Virus record (IMG/VR): IMGVR_UViG_3300025326_000023
Coordinates: 1 to 64,000 of that record
Direction: 5' to 3' (one strand)
Source of the DNA: a virus
Length of the DNA stretch: 64,000 nucleotides
The stretch's first letter is position 1. Every line of letters begins with the position of its first letter. Positions 14,796 through 22,684 of this stretch are shown piece after piece. Below the pieces are notes generated by a model, which made no database searches, was not told the origin of the DNA, and saw nothing but the letters and a program-made list of their open reading frames with translations. Both the position numbers and the translations under genes were made by a program.

Positions 14796-15236
14796 ATGGC
14801 GTCGGACAATTCGGTTTACAAGAAGTTCCTCAACGCGGTAGAGGACGACTTGAGCGAGTTGGACTTAGGCTACCCGGTCGTCCAGGCGCAACTGCCGGAC
14901 GACGGGGAATTCCAGCACCAGGGGCTGGTGCTATCCTGGGACGACGAGAAGGCGGAGGGCGGCACCAACGAGCGGGACGACATCGCCTACCCGGCGGTGT
15001 TGAGTTTGGTGAAGGGCAGCGTGCGGGACTGGGAGGGCGAGATGGACGAGATCGCCTACGTGCGGGAGCGGGTGCGGCGGAAGTTCCACAACAAACGGGT
15101 CACGCTCTCCGATTCGCTGGCCATCCCGATGGGCTGCAAAGTGCGGTACGGGCCGATCGGGCTGGCGGAGAAATGGGTCGACAACTGGAACGATTCCCGG
15201 CTGGTGATTTGGGGATACTTTCGGGAGAGTAGGTAG
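14796..15236 (+). CDS. Tail-completion or head-tail joining protein
   Basis: The 146-residue protein follows the connector and precedes the large internal virion protein. It is mixed alpha/beta: VYKKFLNAVEDDLSELDLGYPVVQAQLP, then AYPAVLSLVKGSVRDWEGEMDEIAYVRERVRRKFHNKRV. Size, acidity and position match tail-terminator or joining proteins of siphoviruses. There is no family-specific motif that I can name. It ends in repeat array copy 3. Confidence 0.5.
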   Translation: MASDNSVYKKFLNAVEDDLSELDLGYPVVQAQLPDDGEFQHQGLVLSWDDEKAEGGTNERDDIAYPAVLSLVKGSVRDWEGEMDEIAYVRERVRRKFHNKRVTLSDSLAIPMGCKVRYGPIGLAEKWVDNWNDSRLVIWGYFRESR

Positions 15237-15237
15237 C

Positions 15238-15360
15238 AATGAGAAATGAAGAATGAAGAATGAGCAATGAGCAATGAGAAATGCAGTTCGTCATTGTTCA
15301 TTTTTAATTGTTCGTTTCTCATTCTTCATTTCTTCGTCAGCGGGCTTTAGACATTTCCCC
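15238..15360. repeat. Fold-back GAATGAG repeat array, copy 3
   Basis: A left arm of AGAAATGAAGAATGAAGAATGAGC-type units (15240-15282) and a right arm TCATTGTTCATTTTTAATTGTTCGTTTCTCATTCTTCATT (about 15291-15331) flank the centre GCAGTTCG. The same centre appears in copies near 9735 and 38076. The right arm is followed by GGGCTTTAGACATT. It fills the whole gap before the internal virion protein gene. Confidence 0.75.
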
Positions 15361-15377
15361 TTCCGAGGGCTTTGGTT

Positions 15378-18300
15378 ATGGCGATGGACGTGCTGGACCA
15401 ATTGCTGAAGCGGCGGATGGCGCTGCAGTTGCCGCGGCTGGCGGGGGCGTCGGCGTTGGGGCTGGAGCCGCTTCCTGGTTTGGACGAGCAGGAAGACGAG
15501 CCGCCCTTGAGCGCCGAAGAGGAAGAGGGCCTGGCCCGCAAGCTGGCTCGGCGCGGGATCGGCGGGCTGTCCTGGGTCGGCGAGACCCTGGGCAAGCCGG
15601 GCGCGGCGGTCACGGGCACGTTGTCGGGGATCACCGATTTGTTGCAGGGCCGCACGCCGCGCTGGGGTGGGGGCCTGTTGAACCTGCTGCCGCTGACGGA
15701 CACCTTCAAGTTCACCGATCCCGATCAGCGCGTGTACAGTCGCGACTTGCTGGAGAAGTGGGGGGCGCTCAAGCCCAACAAGCCCGGCCTGGACGTGGGC
15801 GACGTGCTGGGGTTCGGCCTGGACTTGGCCCTGGACCCGTTGACGTATGCCACGTTCGGCGCTTCGGCGCTGGGCAAGGCGGGGCAGGTGGCCAAGGCGG
15901 CGGGCGTGCTGGACGACGCCATGCGGGCGGCGGCGCGAGGGGTATCCGTCAACCGGCCTGTCGTGCAGCGGATGCTCAAGGGCGCGCAGGCGCCGGCGGG
16001 ATGGCTGGGCAAGGCCAAGCTGGGCAAGCGCCAGTTCCGCATGAACGCCACCCTGGACGACGTGCTGGAGCACTACCGCACGTTGGGTCCGGCGGCTGAG
16101 GCGGAGGCCGTGAAGAAACTGCAGACGGCGGCGCAGGCGGCAGGGACCACGCTGGACGAATTGCGCGAGGCCCGGCTGGGCGGCCTGATGGGCTTCGGCC
16201 TGCCGCCGCTGCCGGGGCTGGGTGGCCGCGGGCCGCTATTCACGACGAACCTGGGGGCGGCGGGCGAGAAGTACGCCAAGGGGGCGGATTTCGTAGGCCA
16301 GGCGATGAAGGCTTCGGGCTTGGGCCGCTGGACGCGGCGCGCCTTCCAGGCCAGCGTGCGGGGCCGGGCCACGGAGTTGGGGCAGGACTCCGCCCAGCAC
16401 GCCGCACCGCTCTACGAAGCCACGCTGGCCCGCCACCAGCCGCGCTTGCTGCAAGCGGCCGACGTGCTGGACGCCGACGACGTGTTGCGCAAGCGCGGGC
16501 GCGAGCAGCGGATGATCGCCGAAGGCGTGCCCAACGCGCCGCCGCCGGTCAGCCCCAACGAACAGCAGGCGGTCGAGTTGGTGCGGGACCTGAGCCCGCG
16601 GGTGCTGCAGGAGCAGCGGGACGCCGGCTGGGCGATCGACGCCCTGGAAGACCCCTTCGCCAAGTACCACTCGCACCGCGGGCTGGGCAGCGACGCCACC
16701 AAGTCCGTGGACTTGTCGCCCTCGGGCGGGATCGAGACCGGCCCGGCGATCCGACGCGAGATGATGCTGCGCGGCCATAAGGGCGGCACCACGGGGATTG
16801 ACGACACGTTCCGGGACCCGAAGTTCGAGCAGATCGCCCAGGACCCGAATTTCCCCACGGAGATTGAGAAGATCAAAGAGGCGGAGGACTACCTGCGCAA
16901 CAGCGCGCACACGCCGAACATCCAGGACTGGATGCCCAAGGTGGACGATGACGGCTGGATGCTGTACGACCGGGCGGTGCTCCAGAACGGCCAGGTGGTC
17001 ATGACTCCTCGCGGGAACGTCAAGGTGCGCAAGGGCGATCCGGTGCGGCTGCGGATGGGCCGGGCCAAGTCGCTGCTGCAGCAGCAGGTGGCCGGCACCA
17101 ACAACCCGGTGCCCAGCATTTTCGAGCCGCACCAGATCAGCCGCACGGTCAGCCGCCGGGGCCAACAGGTGGCGGAAGTGCTGGTGCCGCGGCACGGCTC
17201 CCGGCTTCGGCAATACGCCGAGGCGATCATCCGCAGCCAGGAGTATCGCCAGACCGGGATGTTCACGAACAACTTCGTCACGGACGCCAGCAACATGGTC
17301 AACTGGCACGCGGGGCGGCTGGAGCGGGCGGAGTTCACCGCGGACCTGCTCGGCCGCTCGCTGCCCAACGCCCCGGACGGCGTGACGGTGATGAGCGGCG
17401 GCATCCGCAAGGGCAAGGCGCTGGGGGAGGCCGAGAACCTGCAGGTGGAGAAGGTGCTGGAAAGCCAGGGGTTTGATTTCCCGACCATTGGCAAGCGGAT
17501 CATCGAGCGGCGGGCGGCCAATGGGTTGATCGCCAAGCCCGTCACGCCGGACGAGTGGGCCAAGGCCCTCCGCGATCTGCGCCAGGAGTACATCTCGCCG
17601 GACTACTACCGCGAGTTGGTGCCACAGAAAGCGGTGACGCCGGAGGGCGGGGTGCTGGAAAAAGCTGGCAACGTGGCGCGCAGCAACCTGGCCTTGTTCA
17701 AGGCTGGCGTCTTGACCTGGCCGGCCCGCTACGCCCGCGACATCATGAGCGGCATCGAGCGGCTGACCGAGCGGGGCATGGCCGGGCCGGGGGATCTGTG
17801 GAATGCCCGGAAACTGTTCCAGGGCCAGAGCGTGCGGGGGGGGCTGGAGCAGATCCCGGCCGTCCAGGACATTTTGCGGGACGTGCTGAAGGTGCCCAAC
17901 CCGGCTCGCGCCACGCCGGAGGAAACCAGCCGGGCGATGCGGCTCCTGTACAGCACCTACCATTCACCCGTGCACCGCATCGAAAGCGAATTGACCGGCG
18001 TGCCGCGCCTGGAAGGCGGGCTGGAGCAGGTCACCCAGGGCCTGGTGGGGCGGCAGGAGCGGGGCCTATTGGGCGGGATCGGCAACCTGCTGGCCACCGG
18101 CGTGGGGGCGCGGCGCGAACCGGGCCTGTCCTGGCTGCAGTCCCTGAAGCCCTGGCGGGTGCGCGGCTGGCACGAAGGCTGGACCGGCAAGCCGCTGCAG
18201 AACCCGGAGTTCGCGCTGGCCGCGGCCGGCGACATCGCGGGCCAGGCTACCGACAACATCCCACGCATGGCCGGCTTCATCAATCTGCTGAAGAAGGGCG

Positions 18301-20210
18301 TCGATCCGCAGGAGGCGATGCGGCAAGTCAATTTGTCGCTGGTCAGCTACAACCCGCGAGATTACACCGCGCTGGAACGGAAGCTGAAACAGCTACTACC
18401 TTTTTACAGCTTTTGCATGCCGGTGGACCATCAGATTCTCTCGCAGGATGGTTGGAAGACCTACGATCAACTGGCCGTTGGCGAACCTGTGTTGACGCTG
18501 AATCACGAGACTGGCACGCTGGAATGGCAGCCCGTTCAGGCGATCAACGTTTTTCCCCATGATGGGCCCCTGTTGGCATGGCAGATCAGCCGCAAACACA
18601 AAAAAGTCCGATTTGAATTCACATCGAATCATCGTTGGCCGATTCTTACAGAAACGGGGACATTTGCCTACTGCCTAGCGTCCGGTGAATCCCGGCGCGG
18701 CCGTCGCCACGTCAAAAGGCGATGGCGACTGGGGGGCGACCTGAGACAACATGATCGCATTCCCTGCACAGGCGACTTTCAGACGAAAGAGGCCAGTATC
18801 CTCAATGTGCGTCTGGCGAAATTGCTCGGTTGGATCGTCACCGATGGATTTTTCCGTCGGCGCCCCAGGGGGGAACGCACGTATGCGGAGGCCAGGATCT
18901 ATCAGAGTCCTCACAAGCACCTTCAGGAATTGATCGAACTGACTGGCTCCGTGCCGTGCAAGCCGCATCCGATCAGTGGCGTGGTGGCACTCAATGTCAA
19001 GATCGACGATTTGCGAGAGATCATGAAGGTCTTCCAGACGAAGGCCGATTTATGCCGCATTGTGTGTCGGCTCTCTCGCGAGGCTGCTGAAGCCATGTGG
19101 GACGCGATGTTCAAAGCCGAAGGCTCGACATCCGCGGCTGGCAATATGCACTTTGCGCAGAGCCCGGAAATCAATCCTGAAGTCCTGGATGCGTTTCAAA
19201 TCCTTTGCCTGATGACGGGCAGGACGGCCCATTTGTCCTCGGTGGGATGTTTCGTCAAGCGATCTAAATGCTGGTATGTACACGATCGCATCACGTCTTT
19301 TGACTATGAGGGCTTAGTTTGGTGTCCCACGACGGCCAACGGTACATGGATTGCTCGCCATGATGGGGCAGTCACGATCACGGGAAATTCATCGCGTCAG
19401 ATCCCCTACGTGATGCAGGAGCTTACCAACCGGCCGGGCGGGCGGCTGGGGATGCTGATCAAGGGCAGTTCGCGGGCCAGGGAGCCGGACGCGATGGCGC
19501 CCGATTACGTGTCCAGCACGATGTCGGTGCCGATCGGCGCGTCGCCGGAGGGCGGGCGGCGGTACTTGACCAGCTTCGGGCTGATGCACGAGGACCCGAT
19601 GGCCTGGGCCAAGTTGATGCAGGGCGACATGCGGGGGTTCCTGACGGAGCTGGCCTCGCGAGCCCGGCCCGAGTTGAAAGGCGCGACCGAGTACGCCACC
19701 AACCGGATCTTCTTCCAGTCGGGTCCCACCGGGCCGCGGGACGCCAGCGACGCCGATCCGCTGCTGGGCCGGCTGTGGGCCAACCTCCGGGACATCAAGA
19801 CGGGCCAGAAGACGAAGAAGGTGTTGCCGCTGTTCGGCTCGCTGGGCCTGGAGATGGCAGCGGCCAACTCGCCGCCGTCGCGGCTCTTGACCACGGCCCG
19901 CATGGTCACCGACCCCGACAAGTACAAGAGCGTTTGGCCGCTGGCGCTCCAGCTTCTCACGGGCGCCCGCGTCACGCGGGTCTCGCCGGGCGCCGAGGAA
20001 GCCATCCTGCGCGAGACGGCCGGGCAGTTGATGAAGCGGATGGGCGGGGCGGAGTTCGTGCGGTCCTACATCAAGCCGGAGGTGCTGGCGCAGATGGACC
20101 CCGAATCGCGGGCGCTGGGCGAGCAACTCAACGCCGCCCAGCGGATCTGGAGCCGGCGGCAGCGGGAGCGGAAGAAGGCGGAGGAAAAGGGGCAGAGGGC
20201 GAAGGTGTAG
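15378..20210 (+). CDS. Large internal virion/ejection-type protein, intein-containing
   Basis: This gene encodes a 1610-residue precursor; removing the 325-residue intein leaves about 1285 residues. It begins with two ATG codons (15378 and 15384). The N-terminal third has glycine-rich hydrophobic segments (RRGIGGLSWVGETLGKPGAAVTG; VLGFGLDLALDPLTYATFG), then long helical and charged regions. The joined extein LLPFYSF|SSRQIPYVMQEL is a smooth, conserved-looking motif. Such long proteins at the end of head modules are usually carried in the virion and ejected with DNA. The protein at 51260-53065 begins with a similar Gly-rich hydrophobic module, so the two may be related. No lysozyme or transglycosylase motif is visible. 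Its C-terminus is basic (RRQRERKKAEEKGQRAKV). Confidence 0.7.
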   Translation: MAMDVLDQLLKRRMALQLPRLAGASALGLEPLPGLDEQEDEPPLSAEEEEGLARKLARRGIGGLSWVGETLGKPGAAVTGTLSGITDLLQGRTPRWGGGLLNLLPLTDTFKFTDPDQRVYSRDLLEKWGALKPNKPGLDVGDVLGFGLDLALDPLTYATFGASALGKAGQVAKAAGVLDDAMRAAARGVSVNRPVVQRMLKGAQAPAGWLGKAKLGKRQFRMNATLDDVLEHYRTLGPAAEAEAVKKLQTAAQAAGTTLDELREARLGGLMGFGLPPLPGLGGRGPLFTTNLGAAGEKYAKGADFVGQAMKASGLGRWTRRAFQASVRGRATELGQDSAQHAAPLYEATLARHQPRLLQAADVLDADDVLRKRGREQRMIAEGVPNAPPPVSPNEQQAVELVRDLSPRVLQEQRDAGWAIDALEDPFAKYHSHRGLGSDATKSVDLSPSGGIETGPAIRREMMLRGHKGGTTGIDDTFRDPKFEQIAQDPNFPTEIEKIKEAEDYLRNSAHTPNIQDWMPKVDDDGWMLYDRAVLQNGQVVMTPRGNVKVRKGDPVRLRMGRAKSLLQQQVAGTNNPVPSIFEPHQISRTVSRRGQQVAEVLVPRHGSRLRQYAEAIIRSQEYRQTGMFTNNFVTDASNMVNWHAGRLERAEFTADLLGRSLPNAPDGVTVMSGGIRKGKALGEAENLQVEKVLESQGFDFPTIGKRIIERRAANGLIAKPVTPDEWAKALRDLRQEYISPDYYRELVPQKAVTPEGGVLEKAGNVARSNLALFKAGVLTWPARYARDIMSGIERLTERGMAGPGDLWNARKLFQGQSVRGGLEQIPAVQDILRDVLKVPNPARATPEETSRAMRLLYSTYHSPVHRIESELTGVPRLEGGLEQVTQGLVGRQERGLLGGIGNLLATGVGARREPGLSWLQSLKPWRVRGWHEGWTGKPLQNPEFALAAAGDIAGQATDNIPRMAGFINLLKKGVDPQEAMRQVNLSLVSYNPRDYTALERKLKQLLPFYSFCMPVDHQILSQDGWKTYDQLAVGEPVLTLNHETGTLEWQPVQAINVFPHDGPLLAWQISRKHKKVRFEFTSNHRWPILTETGTFAYCLASGESRRGRRHVKRRWRLGGDLRQHDRIPCTGDFQTKEASILNVRLAKLLGWIVTDGFFRRRPRGERTYAEARIYQSPHKHLQELIELTGSVPCKPHPISGVVALNVKIDDLREIMKVFQTKADLCRIVCRLSREAAEAMWDAMFKAEGSTSAAGNMHFAQSPEINPEVLDAFQILCLMTGRTAHLSSVGCFVKRSKCWYVHDRITSFDYEGLVWCPTTANGTWIARHDGAVTITGNSSRQIPYVMQELTNRPGGRLGMLIKGSSRAREPDAMAPDYVSSTMSVPIGASPEGGRRYLTSFGLMHEDPMAWAKLMQGDMRGFLTELASRARPELKGATEYATNRIFFQSGPTGPRDASDADPLLGRLWANLRDIKTGQKTKKVLPLFGSLGLEMAAANSPPSRLLTTARMVTDPDKYKSVWPLALQLLTGARVTRVSPGAEEAILRETAGQLMKRMGGAEFVRSYIKPEVLAQMDPESRALGEQLNAAQRIWSRRQRERKKAEEKGQRAKV
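18414..19388 (+). other. Intein with LAGLIDADG endonuclease in the virion protein
   Basis: This is a 325-residue insertion starting CMPVDHQILSQDGWKTYDQL and ending DGAVTITGN, with Ser at +1. Block B has FEFTSNHRW (Thr and His). Block F has VWCPTTANGTWIARHDG. The penultimate residue is Gly instead of His, a variant common in inteins whose block F reads 'NGTfi.r..g.v.itGN'. LAGLIDADG-type motifs are LAKLLGWIVTDGFF and EAMWDAMFKAEG. It is a class 1 intein by its Cys1 and is unlike the TerL intein, so the two were acquired separately. Confidence 0.9.
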
Positions 20211-20299
20211 GCTGGGGGGAATGACGAAAACCCAATGACGAATGTCTAAGGAATAACGAAGGACGAATGACTAAATGGCGTTCGTCTCGCTCGCATCGC
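20211..20299. repeat. AATGACGAA repeat array between convergent genes
   Basis: Units such as AATGACGAA, AATGTCTAAGG, AATAACGAA and GAATGACTAA fill 20220-20276 between the virion protein stop and the CRISPR-like sequences. Two truncated CRISPR-type motifs (CTCGCATCGCC at 20289-20299) follow directly. No gene is seen here. Confidence 0.65.
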
Positions 20300-20458
20300 C
20301 TCGCATTGCCAAAGTTTTCACTGATCCACTGCGCCGCGCTCAGTGAAGTACTCCAGGCGGCGGCTGGTTCCCTCGCATTGCCAAACCTTTCAGTCATCCA
20401 CCGCGCCGCCACAGCGCTCATTCCTCGCCTTGCCAAACCTCTTACTTGCGACTGCGCC
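20300..20458 (-). CRISPR. Three degenerate CRISPR-type repeats at the effector 3' end
   Basis: Three sequences match the main array repeat with changes: 20300-20335, 20372-20407 and 20424-20458. The first two are exactly 36 bp and 36 bp apart, the period of the main array; the third is 35 bp, 16 bp further on. Two lie inside the effector reading frame and encode its last residues; the stop TGA (20390-20392) falls at the same repeat position as the TAA in the intact repeats. On the minus strand each can still form the small hairpin (about 5 bp, loop AGG in two of them) seen in the intact repeats. They may be the decayed end of an array, or a structured RNA overlapping the gene end, as the omega RNA overlaps tnpB. 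Confidence 0.7.
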
Positions 20459-21751
20459 CGCGGCGCTCGCGCTTTGTGTGCCGGGGTCCGCCTGATCCTC
20501 AGGGATCGCCTCGCCGCGTTTCCACATTTTGACGGTCACCGCGATGGACTGCCGGGCGGCGGCGTTTTTCAGGTCCTGGCAGAAGCGGGTCCAGTCCCAG
20601 GTCAGCCCGGCGGCGGCGAACCAGGAGTGTTCGCGTAGCGGCCCGCTCGGCTCGTGGTAGATCAGCGTGCCCACGTTAGCTTTCAGGCACTGCCGGACGA
20701 TATCTGCAATCATGTGCCGCAGGACTTCTTGGCGCATGTTCCGTTCCTGTTGCCGGCGGCGTCGCACGGCGGCGTCGATTTTCCGGCGGCCGTGTCCTGC
20801 GCCCATGCGATTCCGGTAGCGCCAGCCGATCTGTTTGCGCAGGCCGATCAGTCGTGCGGTCTGCGCTTTGAGATAATCGCCGTCGCCCACGAACCACTCG
20901 TCCCCGCCCGGCAGGTCCAGGCGGAAGGGCCTCTGGGCGTGCTTGGCGGCGCGGGCCTGAGCCGGGGCTGGGGGCAGCTTGCCGTTATGCTGCCCGTTGC
21001 CGTTGGGGTCCGCGCGGCGCGGCGAGTCGGCTTCTGCCTTGGCTTTTTCTGCGGCCGGGATGCGTGGCCAGAGTTCGGCCACGATCTCCGAGCGCGGGTC
21101 GGTCTCGAACGTAAACGGCACGTGCCAGAACCAGATCCCGTCGCGTTCGACCAATTTGGAGTCGGCCAGTTTGAGTTCCCCGCGGGCCAGCCGGTGCAGC
21201 AGCAGTTTGTAGCCGCTGGGCATACCGCCCAGGCAGACCTGCACCGTGAGGGCTGGGATGGCGCTGGTGGGCCGGTTGACGGTAACGGTCAGCGTGTCGG
21301 TGAAGCGGACCGTGGTATGGGCGTTGTGGAGGGGTATTTCCAGGGTGGTAAAAAAGGGCGGGCGGTCCTGGTAGTCCAGGATAGCGTGCAGTCGCCGCAG
21401 CCGGCGGCCTTCTTCGGTGGCCCCGCGGCGCCAATCCTGCTTGGCGGTCAGATTGCTCCAGAGCGCCGCGGCCAGCATGGTGCACTGGGTGGTGCCCAGT
21501 TCAGGGACGGCGGCGCGCAGGGCGTGGTAGATCTTGGTGGACTCGGACTTTTCAGAATCGGGGTCCACGTCTTTGCGTTTGACCAGCCGTTGCGACTGGC
21601 GCGGCGATTCCGGCTTGCCGCGCTGGCGCAGCAGCCAATCCTCCAGGCCAGCGTTGCGGGCTCGGCGGCAGAGTTGGCCGATGCTCGCCAGCGTGGCGCT
21701 GGTGGCCTCGTCGTCTTCGAGTTTCAGTCTCAAAACTGTGAAGGATTTCAT
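20390..21751 (-). CDS. Compact Cas12/TnpB-like putative CRISPR effector
   Basis: The protein has 453 residues, small for Cas12. ATG 21751 is chosen because AGGAGG lies 9 nt upstream. Residues 1-215 look like the REC/WED part, ending KLLLHRLARGELKLADSKL...GIWFWHVPF, the usual lead-in to RuvC-I. Residues 221-275 are Ala/Pro/Arg-rich and no GxDxG RuvC-I motif is seen; D279 (FRLDLPGG) is only a weak candidate. Residues 292-360 match the TnpB/Cas12 bridge helix pattern (YLKAQTARLIGLRKQ...RRKIDAAVRRRRQQERNMRQ), and IYHE places the RuvC-II glutamate at 367, followed by WDWTRFCQDLKNAAARQSIAV. The zinc ribbon normally found next is missing; D422 may be a RuvC-III remnant. The last 25 residues are repeat-encoded. 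It lies 50 bp from the array on the same strand. It probably binds guide RNA and DNA; nuclease activity is doubtful. Confidence 0.75.
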   Translation of the reverse strand: MKSFTVLRLKLEDDEATSATLASIGQLCRRARNAGLEDWLLRQRGKPESPRQSQRLVKRKDVDPDSEKSESTKIYHALRAAVPELGTTQCTMLAAALWSNLTAKQDWRRGATEEGRRLRRLHAILDYQDRPPFFTTLEIPLHNAHTTVRFTDTLTVTVNRPTSAIPALTVQVCLGGMPSGYKLLLHRLARGELKLADSKLVERDGIWFWHVPFTFETDPRSEIVAELWPRIPAAEKAKAEADSPRRADPNGNGQHNGKLPPAPAQARAAKHAQRPFRLDLPGGDEWFVGDGDYLKAQTARLIGLRKQIGWRYRNRMGAGHGRRKIDAAVRRRRQQERNMRQEVLRHMIADIVRQCLKANVGTLIYHEPSGPLREHSWFAAAGLTWDWTRFCQDLKNAAARQSIAVTVKMWKRGEAIPEDQADPGTQSASAAGAVASKRFGKARNERCGGAVDD

Positions 21752-21801
21752 GGGCCTGCGCCTCCTTTTTCTTCGCGCCCTTCTGGGCACGCATTACCTC
21801 G

Positions 21802-22347
21802 CTCGCATCACCAAGCCTCTTAGTCATCTATTGCGCCACATCGGCAGGGGGTGGGCCGTGACGCATAGCGACCCCTCGCATCACCAAGCCTCTTAGTCAT
21901 CTACTGCGCCACCAGTGGGGGCCCCAAGGCCCCTATCCCATTGCTGACTCGCATCACCAAGCCTCTTAGTCATCTACTGCGCCACCGAGTAGCCTCGCGG
22001 CAATCCGGCAGGACACAAACTCGCATCACCAAGCCTCTTAGTCATCTACTGCGCCGAAGTGGCACCGGTTCAGCGATTGCTGAGCCAAGCGGGCCACTCG
22101 CATCACCAAGCCTCTTAGTCATCTACTGCGCCTCTCGAATCGGCGAAACCGTATTGATGGGAAGGCCCTCGCATCACCAAGCATCTTAGTCATCTACTGC
22201 GCCGAATTGCTCCACCGACTGACTGGGTTCATGGGAGACCTCGCATCACCAAGCATCTTAGTCATCTACTGCGCCGAATTGCTCCACCGACTGACTGGGT
22301 TCATGGGAGACCTCGCATCACCAAGCATCTTAGTCATCTACTGCGCC
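21802..22347 (-). CRISPR. CRISPR array: eight 36-bp repeats, seven spacers
   Basis: Repeats are at 21802, 21875, 21948, 22020, 22097, 22168, 22240 and 22312 (each 36 bp). Spacers are 37, 37, 36, 41, 35, 36 and 36 bp. Read with the effector, the repeat starts GGCGCAGTAGATGACTAAG and ends GGTGATGCGAG. Four repeats are identical. The repeat nearest the effector differs at one base, and the last three share one C-to-A change that falls in the hairpin loop. Spacers at 22204-22239 and 22276-22311 are identical; the others differ fully. The repeat can fold as CUAAG-AGG-CUUGG inside CGCA/UGCG. There is no AT-rich leader: the far end runs straight into the coding end of the zinc-ribbon gene. I found no spacer match within the window by eye. 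Confidence 0.92.
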
Positions 22348-22626
22348 TGCGGCTCCCGAACTGCTTGCGCCGCAACGGCCCAGGGGGCAGCTTTCGAGCA
22401 CCCCGCGCCGTTTCGCATTACGGCGCAGTTTGGCCCGTAATCCCATCGCCGGAAGTACGTGCTCGCTGGGTAGTTGTGACACGCGAGCGGTCCCTGGGGA
22501 AACGTAGCGACGGCACTGCTCGCAGCGTACCGGCTGATCGTCCCGGACTAACTGCAGGAACCTGCGCCGGCTGCGGATCGCCACGTCGCGCCCGCAGACT
22601 TCACAGGGGCGGTTGCGCCGTTGCAT
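22330..22626 (-). CDS. Zinc-ribbon protein ending inside the CRISPR array
   Basis: The 98-residue protein has two knuckles, CEVCG (residues 8-12) and CEQC (residues 35-38), separated by a basic stretch (RSRRRFLQLVRDD), then a basic second half. ATG 22626 follows AAGGAGCGGCAAG. Its stop codon and last residues (GAVDD) lie in the first repeat of the array, in the same frame in which the effector's own GGAVDD-stop lies in a degenerate repeat. The effector lacks the zinc ribbon usual in TnpB/Cas12. This gene could therefore encode a separate accessory zinc ribbon, or be an unrelated small phage zinc protein interrupted by the array. It is the direct upstream neighbour in the same direction. Confidence 0.6.
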   Translation of the reverse strand: MQRRNRPCEVCGRDVAIRSRRRFLQLVRDDQPVRCEQCRRYVSPGTARVSQLPSEHVLPAMGLRAKLRRNAKRRGVLESCPLGRCGASSSGAAGAVDD

Positions 22627-22684
22627 CTTGCCGCTCCTTCACTCGCCGCGCCGGCCGGCGTTCGGTGCCCGCCGGCCACTGGGC

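Noticed and set aside
16236-17963. 575-codon minus-strand frame opposite the virion protein gene
   Set aside because: It is a shadow frame rich in Arg, Val and His with no domain. The plus-strand product continues through it with a consistent composition.
20654-21823. 389-codon plus-strand frame opposite the effector gene
   Set aside because: It is GC-rich antisense of the effector. It has no ribosome-binding site and no domain, whereas the minus frame matches TnpB/Cas12.
21802-22347. Array spacers matching this window (self-targeting)
   Set aside because: I compared the spacers by eye with the window and saw no match. A computed search would be needed to be sure.
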